Shown in pieces: positions 12,386-64,000 of a stretch of 64,000 bases of DNA. Numbering within the stretch: position 1 is the stretch's first letter; each line of letters opens with the position of its first letter. The stretch spans positions 62,001 to 126,000 of the forward strand of contig JAJAGP010000874.1 of assembly GCA_025084515.1 (NCBI GenBank). The letters run 5' to 3'. The DNA is from Ancistrus triradiatus (lineage: Eukaryota; Chordata; Actinopteri; Siluriformes; Loricariidae). The translations under genes were made by a program, and so were the position numbers. The notes beneath the pieces are model-generated. The model was not told where the DNA came from and searched no databases. It worked only from the letters and a program-made list of their open reading frames with translations.

Positions 12386-13240
12386 AGACATTTTCCTTTA
12401 GAATTTGCTGGTATAATTCATAAATCTTTCTTCCATCGATGATGGCAACCTGTCCTGGCCCAGATGCAGCAAAACAGGCCACAAATGATGATACTACAAG
12501 ATAAAGGGGATAAGGTTCATCTACTGGAATGCAGCATTTTCCTTTTTTCAGACATGACGCTTCTCACATAAACCTCATCTTTGTGACCTTGAGGACTATT
12601 ACTATTCTTTGATTACCAGTCATCCCTGGGAATGGTAAAATGTTCTTCAATATCTACAACTAGTATGCAATCTGGCTGACTGTGGAATGGTACAGTCCAT
12701 ACTCTAGAGGTGATTGTAGCCTTTTCCAGAAACTTTTTTTATTTTGTATTTTAAGGTCCTCAGAATCAGAATGTTCTCTGGATACTCCAGTTTCTTCCCA
12801 CAGTCCAAATACATGGATTTTAGGTTAATTGGTGTCTCTGAAGTACCCATAGTGTGTGAGCCCTACAATGGATTGGCACCCTGTCTAGTGTCATTCTGGC
12901 AACTAAGCAGATGTTCCAGATGTTCCTGTCCAGGATCAAGCAGATAAGAAAGTGAATGAATGATGATCAGAGCCCTTTTCTTTAGATACAACAAAGATCC
13001 CATTCACACCTGATTGTCATCCCAAGTATTAAAAACACTTGACTCTTTCTCCTTCAAACTGACTACTAATCCTAGAGGTTCACATACTTTTGCCACTCAC
13101 AGATATGTAATGCTGGCTTATTTTCCTCAATAAATAAATGAACAAGTAAAATAGTTTTGTCTCATTTGTTTAATTGGGTTCTCTATCTACTTCTAGGACT
13201 TGTGTGAAAATCTGATGATGGTTTAGGTCATATTCAGGTT
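12386..13240 (-). pseudogene. Decayed Tc1 family B copy, transposase broken
   Basis: The minus strand matches the family B transposase around 12430-12490 (the ASGPGQVAIIDG segment) and the family B left terminal repeat at 13077-13237 (ggttcacatacttttgccactc, aataaataaatgaacaagt, ggacttgtgtgaaaatctgat). Other parts, including 12560-12730, are too diverged to align by eye; a SINE-like fragment is inserted. Confidence 0.65.
12755..12960 (+). repeat. V-SINE-like fragment
   Basis: Contains actccagtttcttcccacagtccaaatacatgg and ggttaattggtgtctctgaa, the central block of DANA/mermaid-type SINEs, then caatggattggcaccctgtc, the typical 3' block. It lies within the decayed Tc1 family B copy. Confidence 0.6.
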
Positions 13241-13732
13241 AGGTGATGTTAGTTTTTGGGGTGTTATGCTGCGACTTCCCTTGGGCCATCTTCGTGGCAG
13301 GAACAGTTGCGGGGAGCATTTAATTAACAGGGGAGCAGGGTATTGGTCATCCTGAAGAGAAGTTACATCTATCGACCATATGGTCACTACAGTTGTTTTT
13401 TCAGGTCCATTACAGAGAGGAACGTGTGCTGATTCTTAGCTTGTTAAAATATCCACTCTGGTAAGGACTATGGATAACTGTAGTCTTTCTTTTATGCATG
13501 GGATGCACCATGTTTGATAGTAATACTTGCCATGAAGTGCAGATCAGGGCAGCTACACCCCTTACTAGATACGGGTGAGTTAGTCTGGTATGTCAATGTG
13601 ACATCTGGTGTAAACCACCTGTTCCCATTTATTCATGGGGTAGGCTGTCATCCTCCTTCTGACGAAAAAGTTAGCTTCATAGAGCTTGCTGAAGCTGTGA
13701 GAGTCCCATCCTGGTTGCCATTTGATTTTATG

Positions 13733-14268
13733 TACACTCACTGACCATAAAAAATAAAGACAAAGCAACCAGACAGAAATGTCGGATTGCTGCAAAACTC
13801 GGCATGCAGTTACGTCACAGGCAGATATCTAAATTATTACAGGTGAGCTATGAGTAGGTACCTGGTCTTGCCACAAGAGGGCATAAAAGTACTCCAGGTT
13901 CTGTCTATAAAAAGCCTCTAAGGTGCTACTTTTGGGTAGTGTACCTCTGAGAAATTGTTGACTGCTGCACATGCCTCTACGACTCACTGAAAGACATCAT
14001 TGGACTGAGAGAAGCAGGATGGTCATTACAATGAATTGTTCACCTTCTAGCCTGTTTCTACCTAGCTGTTAGGAGGTGTTGGGAACAGTGGTTCCATGAG
14101 GGCACTCCCACTCATCAAACAAGACTCCGAACAGCCGGACAGACCACTAGTATAGATGATCATTTGGTGGCACCTTCACTAGTGGGGGAAGCACTTATGT
14201 CCTCTTGCGGTAATCATTCACATATCTGCACGCCGAGTTTTGCAGCAGTCCAATATTTTTTTTGGTCA
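13733..14268 (+). mobile_element. Internally deleted Tc1 family C element
   Basis: Left end TACACTCACTGACCATAAAA matches, inverted, the end at 51777 (ggtcaatgagtgta). An inverted pair cggattgctgcaaaactcggc (13780) and gccgagttttgcagcagtccaat (14231) marks the terminal repeats. The middle holds a short remnant with no usable transposase; the extreme right end is lost. Confidence 0.65.
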
Positions 14269-14339
14269 AATTTGGAGATTGCCAGTTTGACATCATTGGG
14301 GGGGAACTCACAGACTGGTTTGCCCATTGTTTGTCTTTT

Positions 14340-14600
14340 TCCCCCCACTTTTGTCTTCCACTTTTTCCACATTTTTGTTATGTTGAGACCTTGTGCTAAA
14401 ATAAAAAAAAATAAATAAATCAAGTTTTCCGCCATCAATCTGTACTTGTTTTATTTTAGTTTCATATTAATTTTTTATATTAACTACCTTACCTATGATT
14501 TACTGAACATCATTAAAAACATTTCACCACAATTGTGTTTTGTATAATTGTGAATGTTAAAAATAAATCTGAAATATAGACAAACTTCAGCACCACTGTA
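14340..14600 (+). repeat. Fragment of Tc1 family D terminus
   Basis: The segment tgttgagaccttgtgctaaaat...ccatcaatctgtac (14379-14446) matches ggccttgagctaaaat...catcagtctgcac of the element at 63586-64000. Confidence 0.45.
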
Positions 14601-15984
14601 TATGTAGAAGATGAGAGCAGAATAAAGACGATCCTGTTGATACTAAAACTGAATAAAAATCGTCAAGCACTAAAGCTGAAACCTTTGATATGAACCAGCA
14701 GCCAATGGGGAAAAAAGCACAGAAGTTTCCTGGTACCACAAGTTCCCATACGCGTAGGTCTGTATGACTTTCTTGCAGTCAGCCTGAATGTTCCTGCACT
14801 TCATCATGCGAGTTGTTGCTTATTAACACAGACTTTCGGTTCGCATGTCCATCCCTATAGCCGTTGATGCTTGATGCACATGTGGTGTGTTCATGTGTAT
14901 TAGTGTGAGTGCGCTTTCTAAGCACCACTCCATATGCTGCTTGTGCTCAGGTGGAGCAAGACAGCAAGCAGCTCCAGGCTGTGCATATGCTCGGCGAGAG
15001 CAGAGAGTAAGGCCAGCATTTTAGTTTCGTCATGTAGGAGAGAGAAACTCTAGAGGTGAAATAGAGAGGCAGATGCTAGAACAGTCAGACAGAGTGGTTT
15101 CTTCATAAACTGATTGAAAGAAGTAGGTCAGAGCAAGGATCTAGAAAACGATGAGAGCGCGCGACACATGAAGAGGAAGAACAGAGGGTGTCAGGGGATG
15201 TTTGCCGAGGAACCGTTTGAGAAGCTTTTGATGCCTTTGCGCTCTACATAATCTCCCTTTCCGTTCTTGGCTGTGAGTACCTAAGGTATGATGCTATGTG
15301 ACAAGGCGAAGTGTGGACGAGTGGCACTTAAAAGAATGCTAAGAGACAATGACTGACAGCAGCCTCTTCTAAATTACATACACATCAGACACTGTTATTC
15401 ATCCCTCAGGTGTGACGGGACTGTTCAACTTCCTGTCTTACTCTTTCTCTTGCTCTTTCCCACTTAGACACACTTAATAATGAGAAGAGCTCTGTACATG
15501 TCCAGGCTGTCTCAGGACAGCGGTTGCTGTCTAGCAGACTGCAGTAACAGGCTGTGCTGTATTTACTCTGTCAGCCATCATCCAGATCTCTCAGACCATA
15601 AGAGAACCAGAAAACCTGCACATCAAGAGCAAAGCTCAGTCCCATCACTTTATTCCTTTATATGATTGCCCAACTGTCGAGATTATGACAAAAGCAGCAT
15701 GGACTGTGTTGTTGTTGGAGGGGTTCTGTTCTATATTAGCCAATCAACACACTCTGCTCTCCTAAATGATTTCAGAGCCAACAGTACAGGATGATAAAAT
15801 CCCCAATGTACAATGGTGATATAGTCTGGGAAACCCAGTGCAAGTTGGACGCACCATAAACCAAGGAGTTTGGATGAACCGTATACGGAATAGCCTACCT
15901 TAAACATGCTTAAGACATTAACCCACATTACATTACACTAGCCTACAGTTGGGCAAAATCATTAACACATGGAGCATTTAGTGA
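14601..15984. other. Non-repetitive interval upstream of dlgap3
   Basis: No repeat family and no convincing ORF. It is locally more GC-rich with several CpGs (about 14740-15290), unlike its neighbours, so it could hold a 5' exon or regulatory DNA of dlgap3. A donor-like AGAGA|GTAAGG occurs near 15006. No CAAT/TATA arrangement stands out. Confidence 0.3.
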
Positions 15985-16210
15985 TGTTGGTCCCAAGCTC
16001 TGGAATTCAGTCCCATTGTACCTGCACGTCCCTTTCAGATTTTAAGAAGCACTTAAAAACATACCTGTTTGGAATTGCTTTTTAACTTTTGTCTATTTAT
16101 CTGTTTTGTTATTGTATGCATGTTTTATTGAATTTTTGTCTTATTGTTTTATCTGTAAAGCACCTTGAGTTTCTTGAAAGGCGTTAAGAAATAAAATTCT
16201 ACTACTACAA
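15985..16210 (+). mobile_element. 3' end of a LINE (L2/CR1-type)
   Basis: The stretch 15990-16080 reads (with a frame break) P-K-L-W-N-S-V-P then a FKKHLKTYLF-like segment, which is the C-terminus of LINE reverse-transcriptase ORFs. It is followed by the usual short 3' tail: atctgtaaagcaccttgagtttcttgaaaggcg and a terminal aataaaattctactactac. Strongly 5'-truncated. Confidence 0.7.
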
Positions 16211-16933
16211 TATTTCTCATGTAGACCGTGTTACTCAGTTGATATGCATTATCAGACATATGGATCTCCATAGCAAAGCAAGTATTACATTTAAGTCACA
16301 TAACCAACTAAATATGGTTCTTGTTGAAGCCATCTATGTACTGCTGGATTAAAATTCAAAAAAGAGCTTCTGCAGAATGTGTATTAATGTGTATTATTGG
16401 ATTCCCATAGTAAAGTCGAGATTGGTATAAAGTAGATAATGGGTAAAAATGATCTTGGGTTTCTTATTATGAAATTATACAACTCATGTTTCTGCCCCAA
16501 TTATCCTGACCAGGGATATGGGTGTGAAGTTAACAGCCTATCCTGGAATTAATTTCCAGGTCCCATATTCGCCCCACGCCGCCTTCATATGCAAGACCAG
16601 TCCAGGGCTCTAACCCAGGACTGCAGGAACTGCTATTTCCAGCAGCTGGCTCTTACCTCAGAACAACAGGGGCTGCTTATGAAGCAATAAAAGTTAAAAT
16701 AATTAGAGCTAAAGTCATTCAGGTAAATAAATGCCACTCTATTGGTCATTTATTTTGATATGTCATGCAGTTTTCCCCTTAAAGAAGTACTTAAAGAAGG
16801 TGTGTACCTTCTATCAAATAAAAATAAACATGAAGTTCCTTATTCAAGTTCTGTATTCAGTTTAATAATTTCTACATTTTTTACATTTATTCCAACCTTT
16901 CCTGGGAGTCTGGCATCCATCCCCAGAAAACAC
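16211..16933. other. Intergenic/intronic DNA, nothing recognised
   Basis: AT-rich DNA with no convincing ORF, repeat terminus or RNA structure. Contains one C/G-rich patch (16545-16640) without a family match. Confidence 0.4.
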
Positions 16934-18470
16934 ATGGTGCAATAAGGCAAAAAAGTATCTAGTCAGCCACTGATTGTGCAAGTTCTCTTACGTAGAAAGA
17001 TGAGAGGTGTCTGTAATTTTCATCATAGGTACACTTCAACTATCAGAGACAAAATGAGAAAAAAATCCAAGAAATCACATTGTAGGATTTGTAAAGAATT
17101 TAATTGTAAATCATGGTGGAAAATAAGTATTTGGTCACCCACAAACAAGCAAGATTTCTGGCTCTCACAGACCTGTAGCTTCTTTAAGAAGCTCTTCTAT
17201 CTTTCACTCGTTACCTGTATTAAGAGCATCTGTTTGAACTGGTTATCTGTATAAAAGACACCTGTCCACAGCCTCAAACAGTCAGACTCCAAACTCAACC
17301 ATGGCCAAGACCAAAGAGCTATTGAAGAAGACCAGGAAGAACCAGGCTGGGAAGAGTGAATCTACAAAAGGCAAGCAGGTTGGTATAAATAAATCAACTG
17401 TGGGAGCAATTGTAAGAAAATGGAAGACATACAATACCATTGATAATCTCCCTCAATCTGTGGCTCCACACAAGACCTCATCCCGTGGGGTCAAAACGAT
17501 CATGAGAACGGTGAGCAAAAATCCCAGAATTACACAGAGGGACCTGATGAATGACCTGCAGAGAGCTGGGACCAAAGTAACAAGGTTACCATCAGTAACA
17601 CTACGCCGAGAGGGACTCAGATCCTGCAGTGCCAGGTGTGTCCCCCTGCTTAAGCCAGTACATGTACAGGCCCGTCTGAAGTTGCCAGAGAGCATATGGA
17701 TGATCCAGAAGAGGATTGGGAGAATATCATGTGGTCAGATGAAATCAAAATAGAACTTTTTGGTAAAAACTCAACTCGCCCTGTTTGGAGAAAGAACAAT
17801 TCCGAGTTGCGCCATGCCTACGGTGAAGCATGGGGGTGAAAACCCCATTCTTTGGGGCTGTTTTTCTGCAAAGGGGACAGGATGACTGATTCGTGTTAAG
17901 GAAAGAATGAACGGGGCCATGTATCGTGAGATTTTAAGCCAAAACCTCCTTCCATCACAGAGCATTGAAGATGGAACGTGGCTGGGTCTTCCAGCATGAC
18001 AATGATCCCAAACACACCACTTTGGCTCCATTATAAAGAATTTCAAGGTCCTGGAGTGGCCTAGCCAGTCTCCAGACCTCAATCCCATAGAAAATTTGTG
18101 GAGGGAGATGAAAGTTCGTGTTGCCCCAAAACATCACTGCTCTAGAGGAGACCTGCATGGAGGAATGGGCCAAACGACCAGCTACAGTGTGTGCAAACCT
18201 GGTGAAGACTTACAGGAAGCATTTGACATCTGCCATTGCCAACAAGTATAGAGTTGAACTTTTTTTATTGACCAAATACTTATTTTCCACCATAATTTAC
18301 AATTAAATTCTTTAAAAATCCTACAATGTGATTTCCTGGATTTTTCTTTCTCATTTTGTCTCTCATAGTTGAAGTGTACCCATGATGAAAATTACAGACC
18401 TCTCTCGTCTTTCTAAGTAGGAGAACTTGCACAATCAGTGGCTGACTAAATACTTTTTTGCCCCACTGTA
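16934..18470 (+). mobile_element. Tc1 family A element with long terminal inverted repeats
   Basis: The left repeat (about 16946-17137: aaaaaagtatctagtcagccac, cattgtaggattt, aaataagtatttggtca) is matched inverted by the right repeat (18270-18466), about 200 bases each, ending gccccactgta. The outermost left bases are diverged. It encodes the broken transposase at 17301-18250. Related copies lie at 29500 and 56839. Confidence 0.85.
17301..18250 (+). pseudogene. Broken Tc1 family A transposase
   Basis: Starts MAKTKELLKKTRKN with a paired-like helix-turn-helix region (about residues 1-45, GINKSTVGAIVRKWKTY), then a second HTH (TQRDLMNDLQRAGTKV). After about 145 codons frameshifts intervene; the DDE blocks (IMWSDE-type, QHDNDPKHT-type, SPDLNPIENLW-type) are present in other frames at about 17720-18110. 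Not functional as it stands. Confidence 0.85.
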
Positions 18471-19100
18471 TGTGTTGCAGAAACCGGGGATGATCCCCTA
18501 ACCATGCCACTGTGTGGTGAGTCAACCTAGTCAGTACCAAGCCACTGCAGTGCACATGCCCACACTGGGACAGTTTAGAAACACCAAATATCATCAAGGA
18601 AACATTCAAACTGGAGAAAAAAGTTGTTTCTAAGTATATTCTCACATTGGGTCTGCTAGAGCACTCACTGGGATTAGTACTAATAGTATTAAATGCATTA
18701 TAACAACAGTCCTTCCATGTGATTTGGATAATAAAAAAAAGTGAGGACAAAATGTGAAAAAATTAAGACGACAGAAAATCGACACACACATAAGATTGTA
18801 TTTACTGGGTCTACTTTTCCCTGGACAACAGAGAATTGTGTTGCCCTGTATGTCCAGTTTCAGTGATGATACTCAAAAACACATTTTGTACTCTAATGAT
18901 GCAAGTACCAGAGAGTAGCAGCATAGTGTCAGTGACAGGTGGACTTGGTTATTGCAGTGAACCTTCACTGGTGCAGAAAGAAAAATGTGTTGGAAAAGAA
19001 CAGGAGGAATGTCAGCAAGTCAGTGCAATATTTTTGTCCAGTTTCTTCCAGACCCTCTGAATCATCTCTTTCGCATGAAAGATTTGAGGTTTTTGGATTG
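18471..19100. other. Flank before dlgap3 coding exon 1, nothing recognised
   Basis: No family repeat or strong ORF was recognised. The stretch to 19400 contains relics of the TTTAAC repeat near 19100-19240. Confidence 0.35.
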
Positions 19101-19414
19101 CAGTACAGGTGTGCTGTTTAACATCTGCATCATGTTCTGTGAAACATGACACTGAACGAACTGGCTTCTTGAACGGACATTACCATAGCTCCATCAGCCA
19201 TTAAAGCAGATGGACATTGATTGAATGGACATTAAACACCACACAGCTGTATATCTAACATCCTGTTTACTAAATTTAACACCATGTGCTAAAAAAACAC
19301 CAATAATAAATGTAGGCTTGAACCAGTGCAAAGGTAGATACCAAGTGAATAAACAAATGCCTAACATAGTGGGAAACATGGACTAACTGCTACTTTCTCT
19401 CCCTTTATTCGCAG

Positions 19415-19485
19415 TTGACTCTGGCGCAGCCCTGTCGCGCCCACAGCGCCCGCTCTCGGCCCGGGTGGCCCACCATGGCCCAGGT
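19415..19485 (+). other. dlgap3: 5'UTR part of the first coding exon of dlgap3
   Basis: The exon appears to begin after a strong acceptor (pyrimidine tract ending ttattcgcag at 19414), so at least one non-coding 5' exon should lie upstream. The 71 bases before the ATG are GC-rich, unlike the AT-rich flank. There is no in-frame ATG upstream of 19486; the frame is open back to a GTG at 19465, but family alignment (MRGY in mammals, MKGY here) places the start at 19486. A short out-of-frame upstream ORF overlaps the start. Confidence 0.7.

Positions 19486-19489
<4 letters not shown>
19475..19489 (+). promoter_or_regulatory. Minimal upstream ORF overlapping the dlgap3 start (ATGA)
   Basis: The bases CCCACCATGGCC at 19469-19480 form a near-ideal Kozak context. 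This ATG reads M-A-Q-V and then stops at TGA 19487-19489. The stop overlaps the dlgap3 ATG at 19486-19488 as ATGA. The dlgap3 ATG itself has weaker context (G at -3, A at +4). The arrangement would make dlgap3 translation depend on leaky scanning or termination-reinitiation; that role is inference. The CAG|GTATGA at 19480-19488 also resembles a splice donor, which would be an alternative explanation. Confidence 0.55.
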
Positions 19490-62766
<43,277 letters not shown>

Positions 62767-63070
62767 GCCAGCCAAGGTCGCCAGATTAAAGAACCTAGCA
62801 AGTCTCCACTCAGTCAGCCCACATCTCCAAGAGGGATAAGGATTAACAAAGTATAACACGCTTAAAGAGTTTAAATGAGTCAAAACAGAGGAAAGATGGT
62901 TCGGGATATGGGCTCACTTGCTGCACTTGTTTGTGTTGAACCTCCAAGATTACTCCTCACTTATCAAAAGGGCTCCCACCAGCACAACCAAGTGGTATGA
63001 GACTAAGGTTTTTCAATCCCAAGGCTTGTATGATAGCTAAAAAAAAAAAACGTAGGACTGTATTAATAAA
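62767..63070 (+). other. dlgap3 3'UTR, minimum extent to the first poly(A) signal
   Basis: Follows the TGA. The first canonical AATAAA is at 63065-63070 (ttAATAAAtgcc), and another AATAAA-like hexamer follows near 63563 inside a dispersed repeat. The true 3' end is not visible from sequence alone, and DLGAP 3'UTRs are often several kilobases long in mammals, so the UTR may extend out of the window. Confidence 0.45.
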
Positions 63071-63499
63071 TGCCTCCGCAGTATGATTATACGGGTGCAA
63101 AATCGTCTTGGTGAGAGGATTTTAGGACGTTAGCTATGAATATTTTGCTAAAGTCTTGATATCAAAACTGTGTATTTATGCTGCATTCCATTGTACTCTG
63201 AACTCGAAACCTTTTGGATCGAACCGGGAAAAGAGCAATAGATTAGTCACCAAAGTCAGAATTTCCAAATTGTGGAAACACGGGCAGCATCCACATAGCT
63301 CAGGTTTACTGAGATAAACAAATCTGACTGCACAAATAGAGACACACATTGTGAACTGTAGTACATCTTTTTCGCAGTCAATACCTTTATTTGTTTCTCT
63401 TTGGTAACTATGTTTTAACATTGTAATCAAGATGGCTTTTACTTAGGAGAAACATCTTTAGTCACTGTGGTAGCCTAGCTTATTACAGATATGCGCTGT

Positions 63500-63590
63500 T
63501 TAACATCCATCTGATCAATGTCCGTTCACTTTAACAGCCTAGGTCTGAAGAATTGTAATAGACAATAAAAATCTGTCATACACAATACAT
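63500..63590. repeat. TTTAAC dispersed repeat fragment
   Basis: gctgtttaacatccatctgatcaatgtccgttcactttaacagcc...agacaataaaaatctgtca is a diverged copy of the start of the repeat at 3535. Confidence 0.45.
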
Positions 63591-64000
63591 TCTGAAAGAC
63601 TTCATACCCTTTCACTTCTCTGCTGAGGCCTTGAGCTAAAATAAAAATTGTAAATAGTTTTCCCCATCAGTCTGCACTCAGTACCCCGTAGTGAGAATGT
63701 GAAAACAGAATTGTAGAAATTTTTACACATGTATTCAAAAGGAAAACCTAAAATTTGCATGGACACAATTATTCAGACCATTTGCTATGACACTTTAAAT
63801 GTAGCTCTGGGGGACTCCCATTTCTTGAGATCATTTTAAGATGTTTCTACACCTTCATTGGAGTCCACCTGTGGTAAATTCAGTTGATTGGACATGATTT
63901 GGAAAGACACACCTGTCTATGTAAGGTCTCACAGCTAACAATGCATAGAGCAAAAACCAAGCCATGTGGAGGAAAGAATTGCGTGTAGAGCTCAGATGCA
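63586..64000 (+). mobile_element. Left part of a Tc1 family D element, runs off the window
   Basis: cattctgaaagacttcataccctttcac, ggccttgagctaaaat and ccacctgtggtaaattcagttgattggacatgatttggaaag are the leader of a widespread teleost Tc1 element. The transposase start is visible at 63964 (reading M-W-R-K-E-L-R-V-E-L-R) before the window ends. Confidence 0.8.

Noticed and set aside
17301..17753. 150-codon helix-turn-helix protein gene
   Set aside because: It is the N-terminal half of a frameshifted Tc1 transposase; kept only as a pseudogene.
19465..19485. Extended dlgap3 start at GTG 19465 (adds seven residues)
   Set aside because: Non-ATG start; family alignment and position point to ATG 19486.

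Overview
The window is vertebrate genomic DNA, almost certainly from a teleost fish (an otophysan such as a catfish would fit, but that is a guess). It has one recognisable protein-coding gene with short exons and GT-AG introns of up to about 11 kb. The rest is dense Tc1/mariner, pogo-like, hAT-like and foldback DNA transposons plus tRNA-derived SINEs.

The gene is dlgap3 (disks large-associated protein 3, SAPAP3/GKAP3), on the + strand. I assembled ten coding exons: 19486-20502, 31301-31518, 40626-40728, 43546-43762, 47084-47583, 51854-51948, 55988-56433, 61715-61806, 61945-62091 and 62455-62766. All splice phases agree, and the joined frame is 3147 bases (1048 residues plus stop). The protein has every expected DLGAP part: the N-terminal region with LDQFEKQLPV, guanylate-kinase-binding repeats (RxRSxSY type), a proline-rich segment, dynein-light-chain-like IAVQVD and IGVQVE motifs, the GH1 domain, and the C-terminal Shank-binding PDZ ligand ending QTRL. 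It would be a postsynaptic scaffold linking PSD-95 to Shank. DLGAP3 is preferred over DLGAP1, 2 or 4 because of segments such as RSLPDSGRASPC, RRARFKRSNSVTA and TVHTQGQWAYR.

Layout. Bases 1-19414 lie upstream of the first coding exon (5' flank and/or a 5'UTR intron) and are mostly transposon relics: a pogo-like end at 1, an HTH-bearing pogo-like MITE at 4.4 kb, two related MITEs at 6.2 and 11.8 kb, a foldback at 8.6-9.3 kb, a Tc1 relic at 9.4 kb, Tc1 fragments at 12.4-14.3 kb, a LINE 3' end at 16.0 kb and a Tc1 copy with a broken transposase at 16.9-18.5 kb. The introns hold further copies of the same families. Nested insertions give a relative age order: a SINE in a pogo-like element at 45.2 kb, a SINE in a Tc1-like element at 31.9 kb, and one Tc1 family inside another at 49.7-51.3 kb. 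The window closes with the dlgap3 3'UTR and the left end of another Tc1-like element running off the edge.

The most interesting points are: a four-codon upstream ORF in near-perfect Kozak context whose stop overlaps the dlgap3 start (ATGA); a stop-free 138-base intron inside the GH1 domain, whose retention would add 46 residues; retention of the last intron, which would remove the PDZ ligand; an intact pogo-type helix-turn-helix reading frame inside a short MITE just after coding exon 1; and a local amplification of a Tc1-like end together with its flank at 34.5-36.4 kb. I found no structural RNA gene, CRISPR array or clearly novel multi-gene system.
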